DNA of 64,000 nt, taken from NCBI GenBank assembly GCA_028282595.1, contig JANQHQ010000030.1, positions 62,001 through 126,000 on the forward strand, written 5' to 3'. Under the pieces are notes generated by a model. That model worked only from the letters and a program-made list of their open reading frames with translations, did no database searches and was not told the DNA's origin. Below are positions 26,723 through 35,691 of the stretch, piece by piece. The position numbers and the translations under genes are program-made. Position 1 is the stretch's first letter. Each line of letters starts with the position of its first letter. The DNA comes from Chlorobium sp. GTDB taxonomy: Bacteria > Bacteroidota > Chlorobiia > Chlorobiales > Chlorobiaceae.

Positions 26723-27166
26723 ATGCCCAGAAAAGCCAGCAATACCGGTAAGCAGAAAAGCGAATCCCCCCAGGGCCCGATAAAGGTTATCGAAACCTAT
26801 CTGTCGGATGAAGAGCTGGAGCATTTCAAGAAGATTCTCCTGAAACGTCGTGAAGAGGTGCTGCGTGATCTCGATATTCTGCGTTCATCCCTTTCCGAGG
26901 AAAGCGTCGAGGATTCCATCAACTCGAACTATTCCATGCATATGGCCGATCACGGTACCGAGACCATGGATCGCGAGCAGCGGTTCATGTTCATCGCCCG
27001 TGACGAGAAATACCTCGGCTATATCGACCAGGCCCTTGAAAGAATCAGGAACAGGACCTACGGCATGTGCGTCAAGTCCGGTAAGCCGATCCCCAAAAAG
27101 CGCCTCGAGGCAGTGCCTCATACCGCCGTGCGTATCGAGTTCAAGGAAAACAAGAAGAAAGCCTGA
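26723..27166 (+). CDS. DksA/TraR-family protein without a zinc finger
   Basis: This 147-residue protein has a basic N-terminus, a coiled-coil (LSDEELEHFKKILLKRREEVLRDLDILRSSL, about 34-64) and the globular end of DksA-like RNA polymerase secondary-channel regulators. The usual four-cysteine site is gone: TYGMCVKSGKPIPKKRLEAVPHTA keeps one cysteine only. Related proteins in Bacteroidetes show the same loss, so this is a known variant and not decay. It probably modulates transcription with ppGpp or alone. It follows ileS by 48 bases and ends at a bidirectional terminator. Confidence 0.85.
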   Translation: MPRKASNTGKQKSESPQGPIKVIETYLSDEELEHFKKILLKRREEVLRDLDILRSSLSEESVEDSINSNYSMHMADHGTETMDREQRFMFIARDEKYLGYIDQALERIRNRTYGMCVKSGKPIPKKRLEAVPHTAVRIEFKENKKKA

Positions 27167-27204
27167 AGCGGTTCTTGCCGGAAGGCCTGAAAAGAGCAAG
27201 GGAA

Positions 27205-27234
27205 AAGCGGCATGGGGTTCCATGCCGCTTTTTT
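27205..27234. terminator. Bidirectional terminator between the DksA-like gene and purF
   Basis: An 11-bp perfect stem, AAGCGGCATGG (27205-27215) with CCATGCCGCTT (27220-27230), has a 4-base loop, an A tract before it and a T tract (TTTT plus stem T's) after it. It can end transcription of both convergent genes. Confidence 0.85.
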
Positions 27235-27273
27235 ACGTTCGGTTGAAACGGAAGCGTTTCCGGCCTCCGGGAG

Positions 27274-28770
27274 CTACTGGTCGTATTCTTCCTTGTCGGT
27301 CGTCGCGTCGGCGACATGTATGGGGTAGTCCCCCGTAAAACATGCGGTGCAATAGCTGCAGGTCTCGTTCTTGAATGTGGGAACGCTGTTAAGAAGGCCC
27401 TGCAGGGAGAGGTACTTGAGCGAATCGACGCCGATATATTCCCGTATGCGTTCCACCTCTTCCTTGTCGTCCTTCGCGTCGGCGAACATGTGGGTCAGCA
27501 ACTGCCCCTTTGTCGGAAAATCCATGCCGTAAAAACACGGGTTGGTGATCGGCGGAGAGCTGATGTGCAGATGGATCTCCTTCGGGTCGGCTTCCCGGAT
27601 GAGCTTGATCAGCATTTTCGCCGTGGTGCCGCGAACGATGGAGTCGTCTATCAGAATGATCTGCCGGTTCTGGAGAACCCCCCGGATGATGTTGTATTTC
27701 GAGCGGACCTTGATCTCGCGGCTTTCCTTGCCCGGCTGGATGAAGGTTCTTCCGACGTAGTGGTTCCGGATCAGGCCGTGCTCGAAACGGGCGGGACAGC
27801 TGATCTTGTTGCTTTCCCGTACAAAACCGAGAGCCGCCGTGTTCGACGAGTCCGGGACGCTTGCGACGATGAGGTGCCGGTCTTCGTTCGACGGCTCGAC
27901 CCGCGCTTCGCGGGCGAGGTTCTTGCCGAGATTTCTTCTGACTTTGTCGACGGACTGGTCGAATACCATGCTGTCCGGCCGGGCGAAGTAGACATATTCG
28001 AAAATGCAGCGCGCCTTGCGTTTCGACGGCGGAAGATAGAGCGAGGATGGTTTCCGGTTCTTGATCGACAGCCGGTCGATCAGCAAGATCTCTCCCGGCT
28101 CGATCTCCCGGACGTACTCGACGGAAAGAATGTCGAACGCGCAGCTTTCGCTGGCGACGTAAAACGAGATTTCGCCGGTTTCCGGGTCGGTTTTTGTGCC
28201 GAGGGCGAGCGGCCTGACGCCGTAAGGGTCCCTGGCCGCGATAAGCTGGTCGTTGGCCAGGATCACCAGTGAGAAAGCCCCCTGTACCTGCCGCAGGGCA
28301 TGGTAGATCTGGTGGACGGGTTCCTTTTCCTTGCTCAGGGCGGCAAGATGGGGGATGATTTCCGTGTCCGAGGAGGCCTGGAAAATAACGCCCTGCTCCG
28401 TCAGTTCCTTGCGCAGTGAGCGGGAGTTTGTGAGGTTTCCGTTATGGGCGATCGCGAGGTGTCCGGAACGATAGGTCAGGGAGAAAGGCTGTATGTTGCT
28501 TGCCGACTTCGACGCTCCCGTGGTCGAGTAGCGGTTATGCCCGATGGCCGCGTAACCCGGCAGCTTCGCGAAAATCCCTGCATCCTTGAAGACCTCGGAG
28601 ACAAGCCCCATGCCTTTATGCTGCCGATAGACCGATTTCTTTCGTTTTTCGTCGTATCCGGCCACCACAATGCCGGCTGCTTCCTGGCCTCTGTGCTGGA
28701 GGGAGTACAGGCCATAGAAGGTGTCTTCCGCGGGAGTTTTAGAATTGTAGACGCCGAAAACTCCGCACAT
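27274..28770 (-). CDS. purF: Amidophosphoribosyltransferase
   Basis: This 498-residue enzyme makes 5-phosphoribosylamine from PRPP and glutamine, the first committed step of purine synthesis. The N-terminal Ntn-type glutaminase starts MCGVFGVYNSK, where Cys2 becomes the catalytic N-terminus after Met removal. LYSLQHRGQEAAGIVV and GHNRYSTTGAS are conserved. The PRPP-binding loop is QIILIDDSIVRGTTAKMLIKLIR. Four cysteines appear near the C-terminus (CSYCTACF and upstream CF), as in the Fe-S-containing Bacillus-type enzymes. purN and purH are found 5-7 kb downstream in separate units. Confidence 0.96.
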   Translation of the reverse strand: MCGVFGVYNSKTPAEDTFYGLYSLQHRGQEAAGIVVAGYDEKRKKSVYRQHKGMGLVSEVFKDAGIFAKLPGYAAIGHNRYSTTGASKSASNIQPFSLTYRSGHLAIAHNGNLTNSRSLRKELTEQGVIFQASSDTEIIPHLAALSKEKEPVHQIYHALRQVQGAFSLVILANDQLIAARDPYGVRPLALGTKTDPETGEISFYVASESCAFDILSVEYVREIEPGEILLIDRLSIKNRKPSSLYLPPSKRKARCIFEYVYFARPDSMVFDQSVDKVRRNLGKNLAREARVEPSNEDRHLIVASVPDSSNTAALGFVRESNKISCPARFEHGLIRNHYVGRTFIQPGKESREIKVRSKYNIIRGVLQNRQIILIDDSIVRGTTAKMLIKLIREADPKEIHLHISSPPITNPCFYGMDFPTKGQLLTHMFADAKDDKEEVERIREYIGVDSLKYLSLQGLLNSVPTFKNETCSYCTACFTGDYPIHVADATTDKEEYDQ

Positions 28771-28993
28771 GGGTGTCCTTATGTTGAGAATTAGTGAACT
28801 CTTCGCCCCCTAAAATTGCCAAATGAAGGTAAAATAGCAAGCGGTAATTGCAAAAATGTTTGAGTTGCCGCGGCGTATGGAAATGCGTCGAACGAAGGTT
28901 ATTTTACGGGCACGGGGAGAACCCGCGGCAGCGGTCGCGGGTCAATGTCCGGTATGTTTTTACAACGTCAATTCTTTGGGGAGGGGCCGGTAT

Positions 28994-29506
28994 ATGGATT
29001 TGCAGGAGAAAAAGCATCCGTCTCCGCCGACAGTGTGGACGTGGCTCGCGATAACCTTTCTGTGGGGAACGGTCTTTTTCGGCACGTCCATCCTGACGCT
29101 CCGGTTTTCGGGCGATGCCCTGGGGCAGGGATTCTTCAATCCCTCGTGGTCCGAGATCTACTCGGTGTACGCCGTATATTTCTTCGCGCTCTTCTTGCTC
29201 GCCCTTTCCGCCATGCTGATCAGGCGGCGCCAGGACCCGTGGGGGGAGAAGCAGACGCAGCGCCGGAAGGATGTCCTGGCGGGAAAACGGGAACAGGTAT
29301 TTGTTTCCTTCGCGGCAAGCATCGTGACCAGCTTTTCATTCACCGTGCTGACGGCTGTCGCCTTTGTATTTTCCGCCGGGCTCGTCGAGATGACGGTCGT
29401 TTTTACGGTGCCGGTGGTGCTCGCCGCGGCCGCGTTGAACATCGTTTTCGGACTCTCGGCGTCGCTTGCCGCCGGTCTGGTGATCCTGGTGCTGAAGAAG
29501 CTGTAA
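28994..29506 (+). CDS. Hypothetical four-helix membrane protein
   Basis: I do not recognise this 170-residue protein. The start at 28994 (MDLQEKKHPSPPTVWTW) is preceded by the purine-rich GGGGAGGGG and the open frame further upstream (from 28856) codes for unrelated sequence. Hydrophobic segments lie near residues 12-35, 53-75, 98-125 and 128-168; the loop between the second and third is charged (RRRQDPWGEKQTQRRKD). The last two segments are rich in Ala, Val and Leu. No catalytic motif is visible. It is divergent from purF and is followed by a tRNA on the other strand. Confidence 0.55.
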   Translation: MDLQEKKHPSPPTVWTWLAITFLWGTVFFGTSILTLRFSGDALGQGFFNPSWSEIYSVYAVYFFALFLLALSAMLIRRRQDPWGEKQTQRRKDVLAGKREQVFVSFAASIVTSFSFTVLTAVAFVFSAGLVEMTVVFTVPVVLAAAALNIVFGLSASLAAGLVILVLKKL

Positions 29507-29525
29507 GGGGCTCGGGCGGGAAACG

Positions 29526-29554
29526 AAAAAAGCGCGGTTTGAGACGCCGCGCTT
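29526..29554 (-). terminator. Terminator for the tRNA-Ala gene
   Basis: On the minus strand an 8-bp stem (AAGCGCGG at 47-54 relative pair; plus-strand positions 29530-29537 and 29547-29554) is followed by a run of six T's (plus-strand A's at 29526-29531). It lies 9 bases beyond the tRNA 3' end. Confidence 0.75.
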
Positions 29555-29562
29555 CGGAAATG

Positions 29563-29635
29563 TGGAGCTAAGGAGACTCGAACTCCTGACCCTTTGCATG
29601 CCATGCAAATGCTCTACCAACTGAGCTATAGCCCC
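29563..29635 (-). tRNA. tRNA-Ala (anticodon GGC)
   Basis: The minus strand folds into a 73-nt cloverleaf: acceptor GGGGCTA pairing with TAGCTCC (one G-U), D arm GCTC..GAGC with AGTTGGTA loop, anticodon stem TTTGC/GCAAA around loop ATGGCAT, T arm AGGAG..CTCCT with TTCGAGT. The anticodon is GGC, reading GCC/GCU alanine codons. The 3' CCA is not encoded (discriminator A then CA). A terminator follows directly. Confidence 0.95.
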
Positions 29636-29787
29636 GGATCGTAGGGGTAATAATCTGAAAAAAAACTTGTTTTTCCAACAGGTTTCGTTTTTTTCTTGCC
29701 GGTAGGGACGCTCCCCTGTATCTTTCCCCGATCCCCCGTGCGACGGCCGCCGTTTCCGGAGAGGGTCACAAGAAATCATCACGGACT

Positions 29788-30660
29788 ATGCACCTCTTTT
29801 TTCTGATCAAGGAAGGGTTTTCAGGTATATGGAGAGCCAAACTGCCTGCGGCGGTTACGGTGGTCGTGGGTTTTTTCGCGCTCGTGTTCCTCGGACTCTT
29901 CGCGACCGTATCACTGAGTTTCATGGATATCATCGAGGAGGTCAGGGGGCGTGTCGAACTCGAAATCTTTTTTCCGGACGAGACGGAGGCAGAGGATGTG
30001 CAGGTCCTCGTGGGAGACATGGAAGGCATCCGCGGAGTGCGGAAGGTTACCTACATCTCCAGGGACAGCGCGGCCGCGATCTTCCGCCGGGAGTTCGGCC
30101 GGGATATCGTGGGGATTCTCGGAGTGAATCCGTTGCCCCGGTCGGCGAGGATCACGGTGCAGCCCGCCTACGTCGCGCCCGACAGTCTTCCGCCGATGGT
30201 CGATTCCATGAAGGCCCTCGACCCAGCTCTCGATATCCGCTACAACAAGGTGTTCCTGCGCCGACTCGAGGACAACGCCCGTCTCTTCAGCGTGCTGACG
30301 GCGGGAACCGGTATCCTCATCGCCGTAGCGACCATCGTGCTTGTCGGTTACACGATCAGGCTCGCGATCTACTCCCGTCAGCAGAAAATCAAGACCATGC
30401 GCCTCGTCGGGGCGGCCAACTGGTTTATCAGCGCGCCCTACGTCATCGAGGGCGGTATTCAGGGTCTTTTTGCCGGAGGTTTCGCCGCCCTTGCGATCTA
30501 TCTGCTGACGGAGCAACTGCTCCCGCGTTACGAGCCGGGTGTTTACGAAGTGCTTCACCCGTCGACCTATCTGGTCTATCCCGTACTCGTCGGACTCGGT
30601 TTCTTCCTGGGGGTTTTCGGCAGCACCGTATCCGTCAGGAAGTATCTGAGGAAAGCCTGA
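29788..30660 (+). CDS. ftsX: FtsX-like cell-division permease
   Basis: This 290-residue membrane protein is the FtsX type: a first helix (AAVTVVVGFFALVFLGLFATVSL, about 22-44), an extracytoplasmic domain (RVELEIFFPDETEAEDVQVL..VRKVTYISRDSAAAIFRREFG), then three helices (LTAGTGILIAVATIVLVGYTI and two after 225). The segment KIKTMRLVGAANWFISAPYVIEGGIQGLFAG is the conserved FtsX core. FtsEX controls peptidoglycan hydrolases at the septum. The ATPase ftsE is not adjacent, which is unusual for E. coli-like operons but common in Bacteroidetes/Chlorobi. A repeat region follows. Confidence 0.85.
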   Translation: MHLFFLIKEGFSGIWRAKLPAAVTVVVGFFALVFLGLFATVSLSFMDIIEEVRGRVELEIFFPDETEAEDVQVLVGDMEGIRGVRKVTYISRDSAAAIFRREFGRDIVGILGVNPLPRSARITVQPAYVAPDSLPPMVDSMKALDPALDIRYNKVFLRRLEDNARLFSVLTAGTGILIAVATIVLVGYTIRLAIYSRQQKIKTMRLVGAANWFISAPYVIEGGIQGLFAGGFAALAIYLLTEQLLPRYEPGVYEVLHPSTYLVYPVLVGLGFFLGVFGSTVSVRKYLRKA

Positions 30661-30683
30661 TGAAGCCGCCGTTGAAAGGCTTC

Positions 30684-30777
30684 GTTGATCTGTTTATCTG
30701 TTGATGCGTTGAAGAACAAGGAAACCGGAACGGGCGGCCACGGGGGGCCGCCCCTACGATTCAACACCTCAACAATC
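30684..30777. repeat. Dispersed hairpin repeat between ftsX and nfo
   Basis: Between ftsX and nfo lies a module with a GC hairpin (GGGCGGCC at 30732-30739 and GGCCGCCC at 30746-30753) followed by CCTACG. It is flanked by TTGATC...CTGTTGATGCGTTGA (30684-30713) and the inverted-like GATTCAACACCTCAACAATC (30758-30777). The same arrangement of 'hairpin + CCCCTACG' and 'CAACGATTCAAC'-type flanks occurs near 19.7, 35.9 and 63.1-63.25 kb. The right flank overlaps the 3' end of nfo. Confidence 0.6.
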
Positions 30778-31626
30778 CTCCGATTGTTCCAGGCTGTGGA
30801 GCAAAGCGATTTCGTCCTTCCAGATTTCAGGCTTCGGGGTTTCGAGAATCAGCGGAATGTCCCCGGTTGCGGGGTGGCGGACAAGAGCGGCGAACCCTTT
30901 CGTTCCGATGGAGCCTTTCCCGATGCTTTCATGGCGGTCTCTCCGGCTGCCGAGGCCAAGCTTGGCGTCGTTCAGGTGCATGCCCCTGAGATACTCGAGC
31001 CCGACCGTATCGTCGAACGTTCCGAAGGTTTTTTCTACCGCATCCGCGTCGCGGAGATCGTATCCGGCAGCGAACAGGTGGCAGGTGTCGAGGCAGGCGC
31101 CGACCCTCCTGCGGTCTTCGATCCGGTCGATGATTTCGGCGATCTGCTCGAAGCTGTGACCGAGGTTCGAGCCCTGACCGGCGGTGTTTTCGATCACGGC
31201 CGTGACCGACGAGGTCGCCTCGAGAGCCAGGTTGATCGATTCGGCGATGGTGCGCAGGCACTCCCGTTCGGGAATCTCCCGCAGATGGCTGCCCGGATGA
31301 AAGTTGAGAAGGGTGAGCCCCAGCGTTTCCGCTCTCTTCATCTCGTCGATGAAGGCTTCGCGTGAACGGCCGAGCTTTTCAGGGTCCGGATTGCCGAGGT
31401 TGATCAGGTAGCTGTCGTGCGGCAGGATGTATTGCGATTCGTAACCGAGGGCTTCGCAGTTGTTCCGGAACGCTTCGACGCTCGCCGCGCTCAGTGCAGG
31501 GGCGCGCCATTGCCTCTGGTTTTTCGTGAACATGGCGAACGCCGTCGCGCCGATCTCCCCGGCGCGCAAAGGCGCGTTTTCGACGCCGCCCGCAATGCTG
31601 ACATGGGCTCCTATGTATCTGGTCAT
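30769..31626 (-). CDS. nfo: Deoxyribonuclease IV (AP endonuclease)
   Basis: This 285-residue TIM-barrel enzyme cleaves DNA at abasic sites in base-excision repair with three zinc ions. The start ATG at 31626 gives MTRYIGAHVSIAGGVENAPLRA, with the typical N-terminal GAHVSIAGG. Zinc ligands are seen in LNFHPGSH, VIENTAGQGSNLGHSFEQI, GACLDTCHLFAAGYD, MHLNDAKLGLGSRRDRHESIGKG and LILETPK. The long frame further upstream is read-through of another gene's shadow. The start overlaps the stop of the upstream glycosyltransferase by ATGA. The terminal residues (LEQSEDC) come from the repeat module. Confidence 0.95.
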   Translation of the reverse strand: MTRYIGAHVSIAGGVENAPLRAGEIGATAFAMFTKNQRQWRAPALSAASVEAFRNNCEALGYESQYILPHDSYLINLGNPDPEKLGRSREAFIDEMKRAETLGLTLLNFHPGSHLREIPERECLRTIAESINLALEATSSVTAVIENTAGQGSNLGHSFEQIAEIIDRIEDRRRVGACLDTCHLFAAGYDLRDADAVEKTFGTFDDTVGLEYLRGMHLNDAKLGLGSRRDRHESIGKGSIGTKGFAALVRHPATGDIPLILETPKPEIWKDEIALLHSLEQSEDC

Positions 31627-32669
31627 GAGCGGTCGCCTTGCGCTGTTTCGGTGTTGTCCCGCCGGGGCGGGTCCAGGGGGGCTTCCCTTTTCCCGGAGCC
31701 GTTCCGCGCGTTCGGCGTTTCGCGGATCGTATACAACCTGCTTCGACTGGCGTCCCTCGTCAGCATTTCTCCGAGCAGCCCGATGGAAAAGAACTGGACG
31801 GCGACGATGATCAGAAGAATGCCGAGAAAGAGAATCGGTCTGTTTCCCGCGGCCTGGTTGAAGAACAGCTTCTCGATGGTGACGTAGAGGCTTATGCCGA
31901 AGCCGGCGAGGAAGCCTATGAGGCTGAGCATGCCGAAGAAGTGCATGGGTTTTCGCAGGTACTTCGTGATGAACAGGACGGTGAGGAAGTCGAACAGCCC
32001 CGGGAAAATCCGTCCCGGACCGAATTTCGTCGCGCCGAACCTTCGGGGGTTGTGTTTCACGGGGATTTCCGTGACCCGAAAGCCGTTCCAGTGTGCGAGA
32101 ACCGGAATGTAGCGGTGCATCTCCCCCTGCAGGTCGAGCAACTCGACGACCTTGCGGCGGTAGGCCTTGAGTCCGCAGTTGAAGTCGTGCAGGTCGATAC
32201 CGGTAAAAAGCCTGGTGACGGTGTTGAACACTCTGGAGGGAACGGTTTTCGATGCCGGATCCTTTCGTTCCTGTTTCCATCCGCCGACCAGGTCGTATCC
32301 CTCGAGAAGTTTCGCGAGCAGGAGTTTGATCGAGAAAGGGTCGTCCTGCAGGTCTGCGTCCATCGTTACGATATAGCGACCCGAGCTCTCCCTGAAGCCG
32401 GCCATCAGAGCCGCGGTCTTGCCGAAATTTTTCTGGAAGGAGACGAGCCGCATTTCCGGTCGACGTTCTCTTTCCCCCTGGAGCCATGCCGCCGATGCGT
32501 CGGTCGATCCGTCGTCGATCATCAGCACCTCGAAACTGAAGGGGCCGGAAAAGAGGTTTTTCAGCTTCGGGTCGTCCATCGCCCTGTAGAGCTCGTCCAC
32601 CAGCGACGGCAGGGACTCCTCCTCGTTGAAGAAGGGCACGATGACGGACAGTACGGTCTCTCTGGTCAT
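31623..32669 (-). CDS. Polyprenyl-phosphate family 2 glycosyltransferase
   Basis: This 348-residue GT2 protein has the catalytic domain first (SVIVPFFNEEESLPSLVDEL, MIDDGSTDASA, NFGKTAALMAGFRES, TMDADLQDDP) and two C-terminal helices (about 245-265 and 280-305). LPHRPVHHEV-free, it is of the DPM1/ArnC-like kind that moves a sugar to undecaprenyl phosphate for later periplasmic use; RVTEIPVKHNPRRFGATKFG is typical. It overlaps nfo by 4 bases, a coupling seen in other Chlorobi but without an evident functional link. The upstream 110 bases before queE hold no clear feature. Confidence 0.88.
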   Translation of the reverse strand: MTRETVLSVIVPFFNEEESLPSLVDELYRAMDDPKLKNLFSGPFSFEVLMIDDGSTDASAAWLQGERERRPEMRLVSFQKNFGKTAALMAGFRESSGRYIVTMDADLQDDPFSIKLLLAKLLEGYDLVGGWKQERKDPASKTVPSRVFNTVTRLFTGIDLHDFNCGLKAYRRKVVELLDLQGEMHRYIPVLAHWNGFRVTEIPVKHNPRRFGATKFGPGRIFPGLFDFLTVLFITKYLRKPMHFFGMLSLIGFLAGFGISLYVTIEKLFFNQAAGNRPILFLGILLIIVAVQFFSIGLLGEMLTRDASRSRLYTIRETPNARNGSGKREAPLDPPRRDNTETAQGDRS

Positions 32670-32778
32670 GGACGCTGACGGTGACGTTTCGGGCTGCTCC
32701 CGGACGGAGACAGCGTGAATAGAAGGTAAAAAGGAAAACCGTGAAAAGAAAAAGCGCCCTGTTTCCGGTCCCGCCCCC

Positions 32779-33444
32779 TCAGACTCCCCGGTCCTTTCCG
32801 GGCCAGAGCAGTTTATGGAGTTGTAGCTGCAGCCTCACGTTCAGGCGGTCTTCCAGGATCCATCCGGCCAGTTCGGCGGGCGAGAGCTTTCCGGAAACCG
32901 TTCCCAGAAGAACCGTGCAGCGGGCGGCGAGGTCGTACCGGCGCAGCAGTTCCAGGGCCCATGCATAGTCGCTCCGGGAAGCGAGGATGATTTTGAATTC
33001 GTAGCTGCCTTTCAGCTCGTCCGGGGCTTCCAGTGCCAGCTCGATGTTCTGCGTGAGGCATGCGGCCCCGGAGGAGGGCGGTTTGAGGTCGATGATCTTG
33101 TGTACTCTCGGATCGACGCGGTCGACCGGGAGGAACCCTCCGGTTTCGAGCAGCACCGTGTAGCCCCGGTCGCACAGAAGGCTCATCAGGCCGTATGCAG
33201 GGGGTTGCTCCAGGGGTTCGCCGCCCGTGATCTCCACGAGAGGCACGCCGAAGCTCTTCACCCGTTCGACGATTCCTTCCGGCGTCATGGGGTCGCCTTC
33301 CGGAGCCGCTGCGTATCGCGTGTCGCACCAGGCGCATTCGGCCTCGCAGCCGGCAAGCCGAACGAAGGCGCACGGCCGGCCGGCATAGGACGATTCGCCC
33401 TGGATGGAAAGAAACAGTTCGCTGACGAGCAGTGTTTCGCTCAT
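32779..33444 (-). CDS. queE: 7-carboxy-7-deazaguanine synthase
   Basis: This 221-residue radical SAM enzyme forms 7-carboxy-7-deazaguanine, the shared precursor of queuosine. The N-terminal LFLSIQGESSYAGRPCAFVRLAGCEAECAWCDTRYA includes the CxxxCxxC cluster-binding motif (C-EAE-C-AW-C) typical of this small SAM fold. ITGGEPLEQP binds SAM. Its length matches the family. It overlaps purN by ATGA (33441-33444). The last queuosine gene, queG, lies about 2.6 kb downstream; together they indicate that the organism makes queuosine. Confidence 0.94.
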   Translation of the reverse strand: MSETLLVSELFLSIQGESSYAGRPCAFVRLAGCEAECAWCDTRYAAAPEGDPMTPEGIVERVKSFGVPLVEITGGEPLEQPPAYGLMSLLCDRGYTVLLETGGFLPVDRVDPRVHKIIDLKPPSSGAACLTQNIELALEAPDELKGSYEFKIILASRSDYAWALELLRRYDLAARCTVLLGTVSGKLSPAELAGWILEDRLNVRLQLQLHKLLWPGKDRGV

Positions 33445-34043
33445 GCTCCGTCTTCGTCGAGAAGTTTTTCCAGCGCGTCAGGATAGAGGCGGTGTTCGCA
33501 TTCGAGCACCCGCGCGGCAAGGGATTCAGGTGTGTCGCCCGGTTCGACCGGCACCCTCCGCTGCAGCAGCACGGGGCCCTTGTCGTACTCGGCGTCGACA
33601 TAGTGGACGGTTGCACCGGACTCACGTTCGCCCGCTTCGATGACCGCCTTGTGTACATTGATGCCGTACATGCCCGGCCCGCCGAATTTCGGCAGGAGCG
33701 CCGGGTGGATGTTGAGCATTTTCAGGGAGTAGTCTTCGATAACCTTTTCGGGAACCTTGCGGAGATAACCGGCAAGAAGGATGTATTCCACCTTCCGCTT
33801 CCGCAGCGCATCGAGCATCGCCGCCGAGAATTCCTCATGCGTGTCGTACTGTTTTTCCGACAGGTGCAGGGTTTCCATACCGTGCTGTTCCGCAAAGGCG
33901 GTGGCGCCGCATTCCGAACGGTTGGAGAGACAGAGGACGATTTCGGCCGGAAGATCCCTTTCCGCGATGGCGAAATACAGGGATTGGAAGTTCGAGCCCG
34001 CGCCCGAGCAGAAGACCGCGAGCCTTGCCTTGTGGTTAGCCAT
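33441..34043 (-). CDS. purN: Phosphoribosylglycinamide formyltransferase
   Basis: This 200-residue enzyme transfers a formyl group from 10-formyl-THF to GAR in purine synthesis. Conserved parts are LAVFCSGAGSNFQSL at the N-terminus, LAGYLRKV, and the catalytic MLNIHPALLPKFGGPGMYGINVHKAVIEAGERESGATVHYVDAEYDKGPVLLQ with the H and D that act on the formyl donor. The length is normal. It is followed by queE with a 4-base overlap. Divergent from purH across about 67 bases. Confidence 0.95.
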   Translation of the reverse strand: MANHKARLAVFCSGAGSNFQSLYFAIAERDLPAEIVLCLSNRSECGATAFAEQHGMETLHLSEKQYDTHEEFSAAMLDALRKRKVEYILLAGYLRKVPEKVIEDYSLKMLNIHPALLPKFGGPGMYGINVHKAVIEAGERESGATVHYVDAEYDKGPVLLQRRVPVEPGDTPESLAARVLECEHRLYPDALEKLLDEDGA

Positions 34044-34110
34044 TTACTGAATATTTGATTACATTTCAGGCTTGGGAAATCATATACCTTCATTCCAAAA
34101 CAATCTACAA

Positions 34111-35691
34111 ATGTCTGATCCTGTTATCAAGCGAGCGCTTGTTTCCGTTTCCGATAAAACGGGTATTGTCGAGTTCTGCCGCGAACTGTCCGTCATGGGC
34201 GTCGAGATCTTTTCGACCGGCGGAACGTTGCGCAAGCTCCAGGAGTCCGGTATAGACGCGGCATCCATTGCAACCATTACCGGGTTTCCGGAGATCATGG
34301 ACGGGCGCGTCAAAACGCTTCATCCCAGGATACACGGCGGATTGCTCGCCGTCCGCGGTAACGAGGATCACATGGCCCAGGCAAAGGAAAACGGTATCGG
34401 GTTCATCGATCTGGTGGTCGTTAACCTCTATCCGTTCGAAGCTACCGTCGCGAAACCCGGTGTGACGTTCGAGGAGGCCATAGAGAATATCGATATCGGC
34501 GGACCGTCGATGCTGCGCAGTGCGGCGAAAAACAACGAATCGGTCACCGTCGTCACCGACAGCGAAGATTACGACAGGGTGCTGGAGGAGATGCGCGCGA
34601 ACGGCGGGGCGACCAGCCGTTCGACCAGGCTGCAGCTCGCCGGAAAGGTGTTCGAGCTGACCTCCCGTTACGATCGGGCCATAGCGGATTATCTTGCCGG
34701 AGTGCAAGACGGCGGAGCGCCGCGGGAGGGCGGGGACTCGATGACGATCGGTCTCGAAAAGGAGCTCGACATGCGTTACGGCGAGAACCCTCATCAGAGC
34801 GCCGGATTCTATCGTCTGACCGACGGCGGGGGATCACGCTGTTTCGGAGAGTATTTCCGCAAGCTTCACGGCAAGGAGCTGTCCTACAACAACATGCTCG
34901 ATATCGCCGGGGCGACCGGTCTTGTGGAAGAGTTCCGGGGAGAGGAACCGGCGGCCGTGATCGTCAAACATACCAACCCTTGCGGGGTTGCCCAGGGGGG
35001 TACGCTTGTCGAAGCCTATCGCAAGGCGTTCTCGACCGATACCCAGTCCCCTTTCGGCGGCATTATCGCGTTCAATGTTCCGCTCGACATGGAGACCGCC
35101 CTGGCGGTCGATGAGATCTTCACCGAGATTCTGATCGCTCCGGACTACGAAGAGGGCGTTCTGGACCTGTTGACGAAGAAGAAGAACCGTCGTCTCGTGC
35201 TTCAGAAAAAAGCGCTGCCGCAGGAGGTGGCGGAATACCGGTCGACGCAGTTCGGCATGCTGGTCCAGGGCCGCGACAGCGGCGCCGTCTCGCGGGAAGA
35301 GCTGAAAGTGATGACGAAACGCCGGCCTTCCGAACAGGAGCTCGACGACATGCTGTTCGCCTGGAAAATCGCCAAGCACGTGAAGTCCAACACGATCGTT
35401 TACGCCAGAAACCGGCAGACCATCGGGGTCGGTGCGGGTCAGATGTCGCGTATCGATTCGGCGAAGATCGCCCGTTCGAAAGCCGCGGAGGCCGGACTCG
35501 AAATCAAGGGGTCGGCAGTCGCCTCCGACGCCTTTTTCCCCTTCGCGGACGGCCTGCTCGCCGCCGCCGAAGCCGGGGCATCGGCCGTGATCCAGCCCGG
35601 CGGTTCGATCCGGGACGACGAGGTGATAGCCGCGGCGGACGAGAAAAACCTCGCAATGGTCTTTACCTCCATGCGCCATTTCAGGCATTAG
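34111..35691 (+). CDS. purH: Bifunctional AICAR transformylase / IMP cyclohydrolase
   Basis: This 526-residue enzyme carries out the last two purine steps. The start at 34111 (MSDPVIKRALVSVSDKTGIVEF) fits the family; the TTG-led extension to 34072 does not. The N-terminal cyclohydrolase domain (about 1-200) has FSTGGTLRKL, GRVKTLHPRIHGGLLAVRG, and NIDIGGPSMLRSAAKN. The C-terminal transformylase has the catalytic Lys-His in VIVKHTNPCGVA, SPFGGIIAFN, and SNTIVYARNRQTIGVGAGQMSRID, SDAFFPFADGL. It is followed by a repeat region. Confidence 0.96.
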   Translation: MSDPVIKRALVSVSDKTGIVEFCRELSVMGVEIFSTGGTLRKLQESGIDAASIATITGFPEIMDGRVKTLHPRIHGGLLAVRGNEDHMAQAKENGIGFIDLVVVNLYPFEATVAKPGVTFEEAIENIDIGGPSMLRSAAKNNESVTVVTDSEDYDRVLEEMRANGGATSRSTRLQLAGKVFELTSRYDRAIADYLAGVQDGGAPREGGDSMTIGLEKELDMRYGENPHQSAGFYRLTDGGGSRCFGEYFRKLHGKELSYNNMLDIAGATGLVEEFRGEEPAAVIVKHTNPCGVAQGGTLVEAYRKAFSTDTQSPFGGIIAFNVPLDMETALAVDEIFTEILIAPDYEEGVLDLLTKKKNRRLVLQKKALPQEVAEYRSTQFGMLVQGRDSGAVSREELKVMTKRRPSEQELDDMLFAWKIAKHVKSNTIVYARNRQTIGVGAGQMSRIDSAKIARSKAAEAGLEIKGSAVASDAFFPFADGLLAAAEAGASAVIQPGGSIRDDEVIAAADEKNLAMVFTSMRHFRH

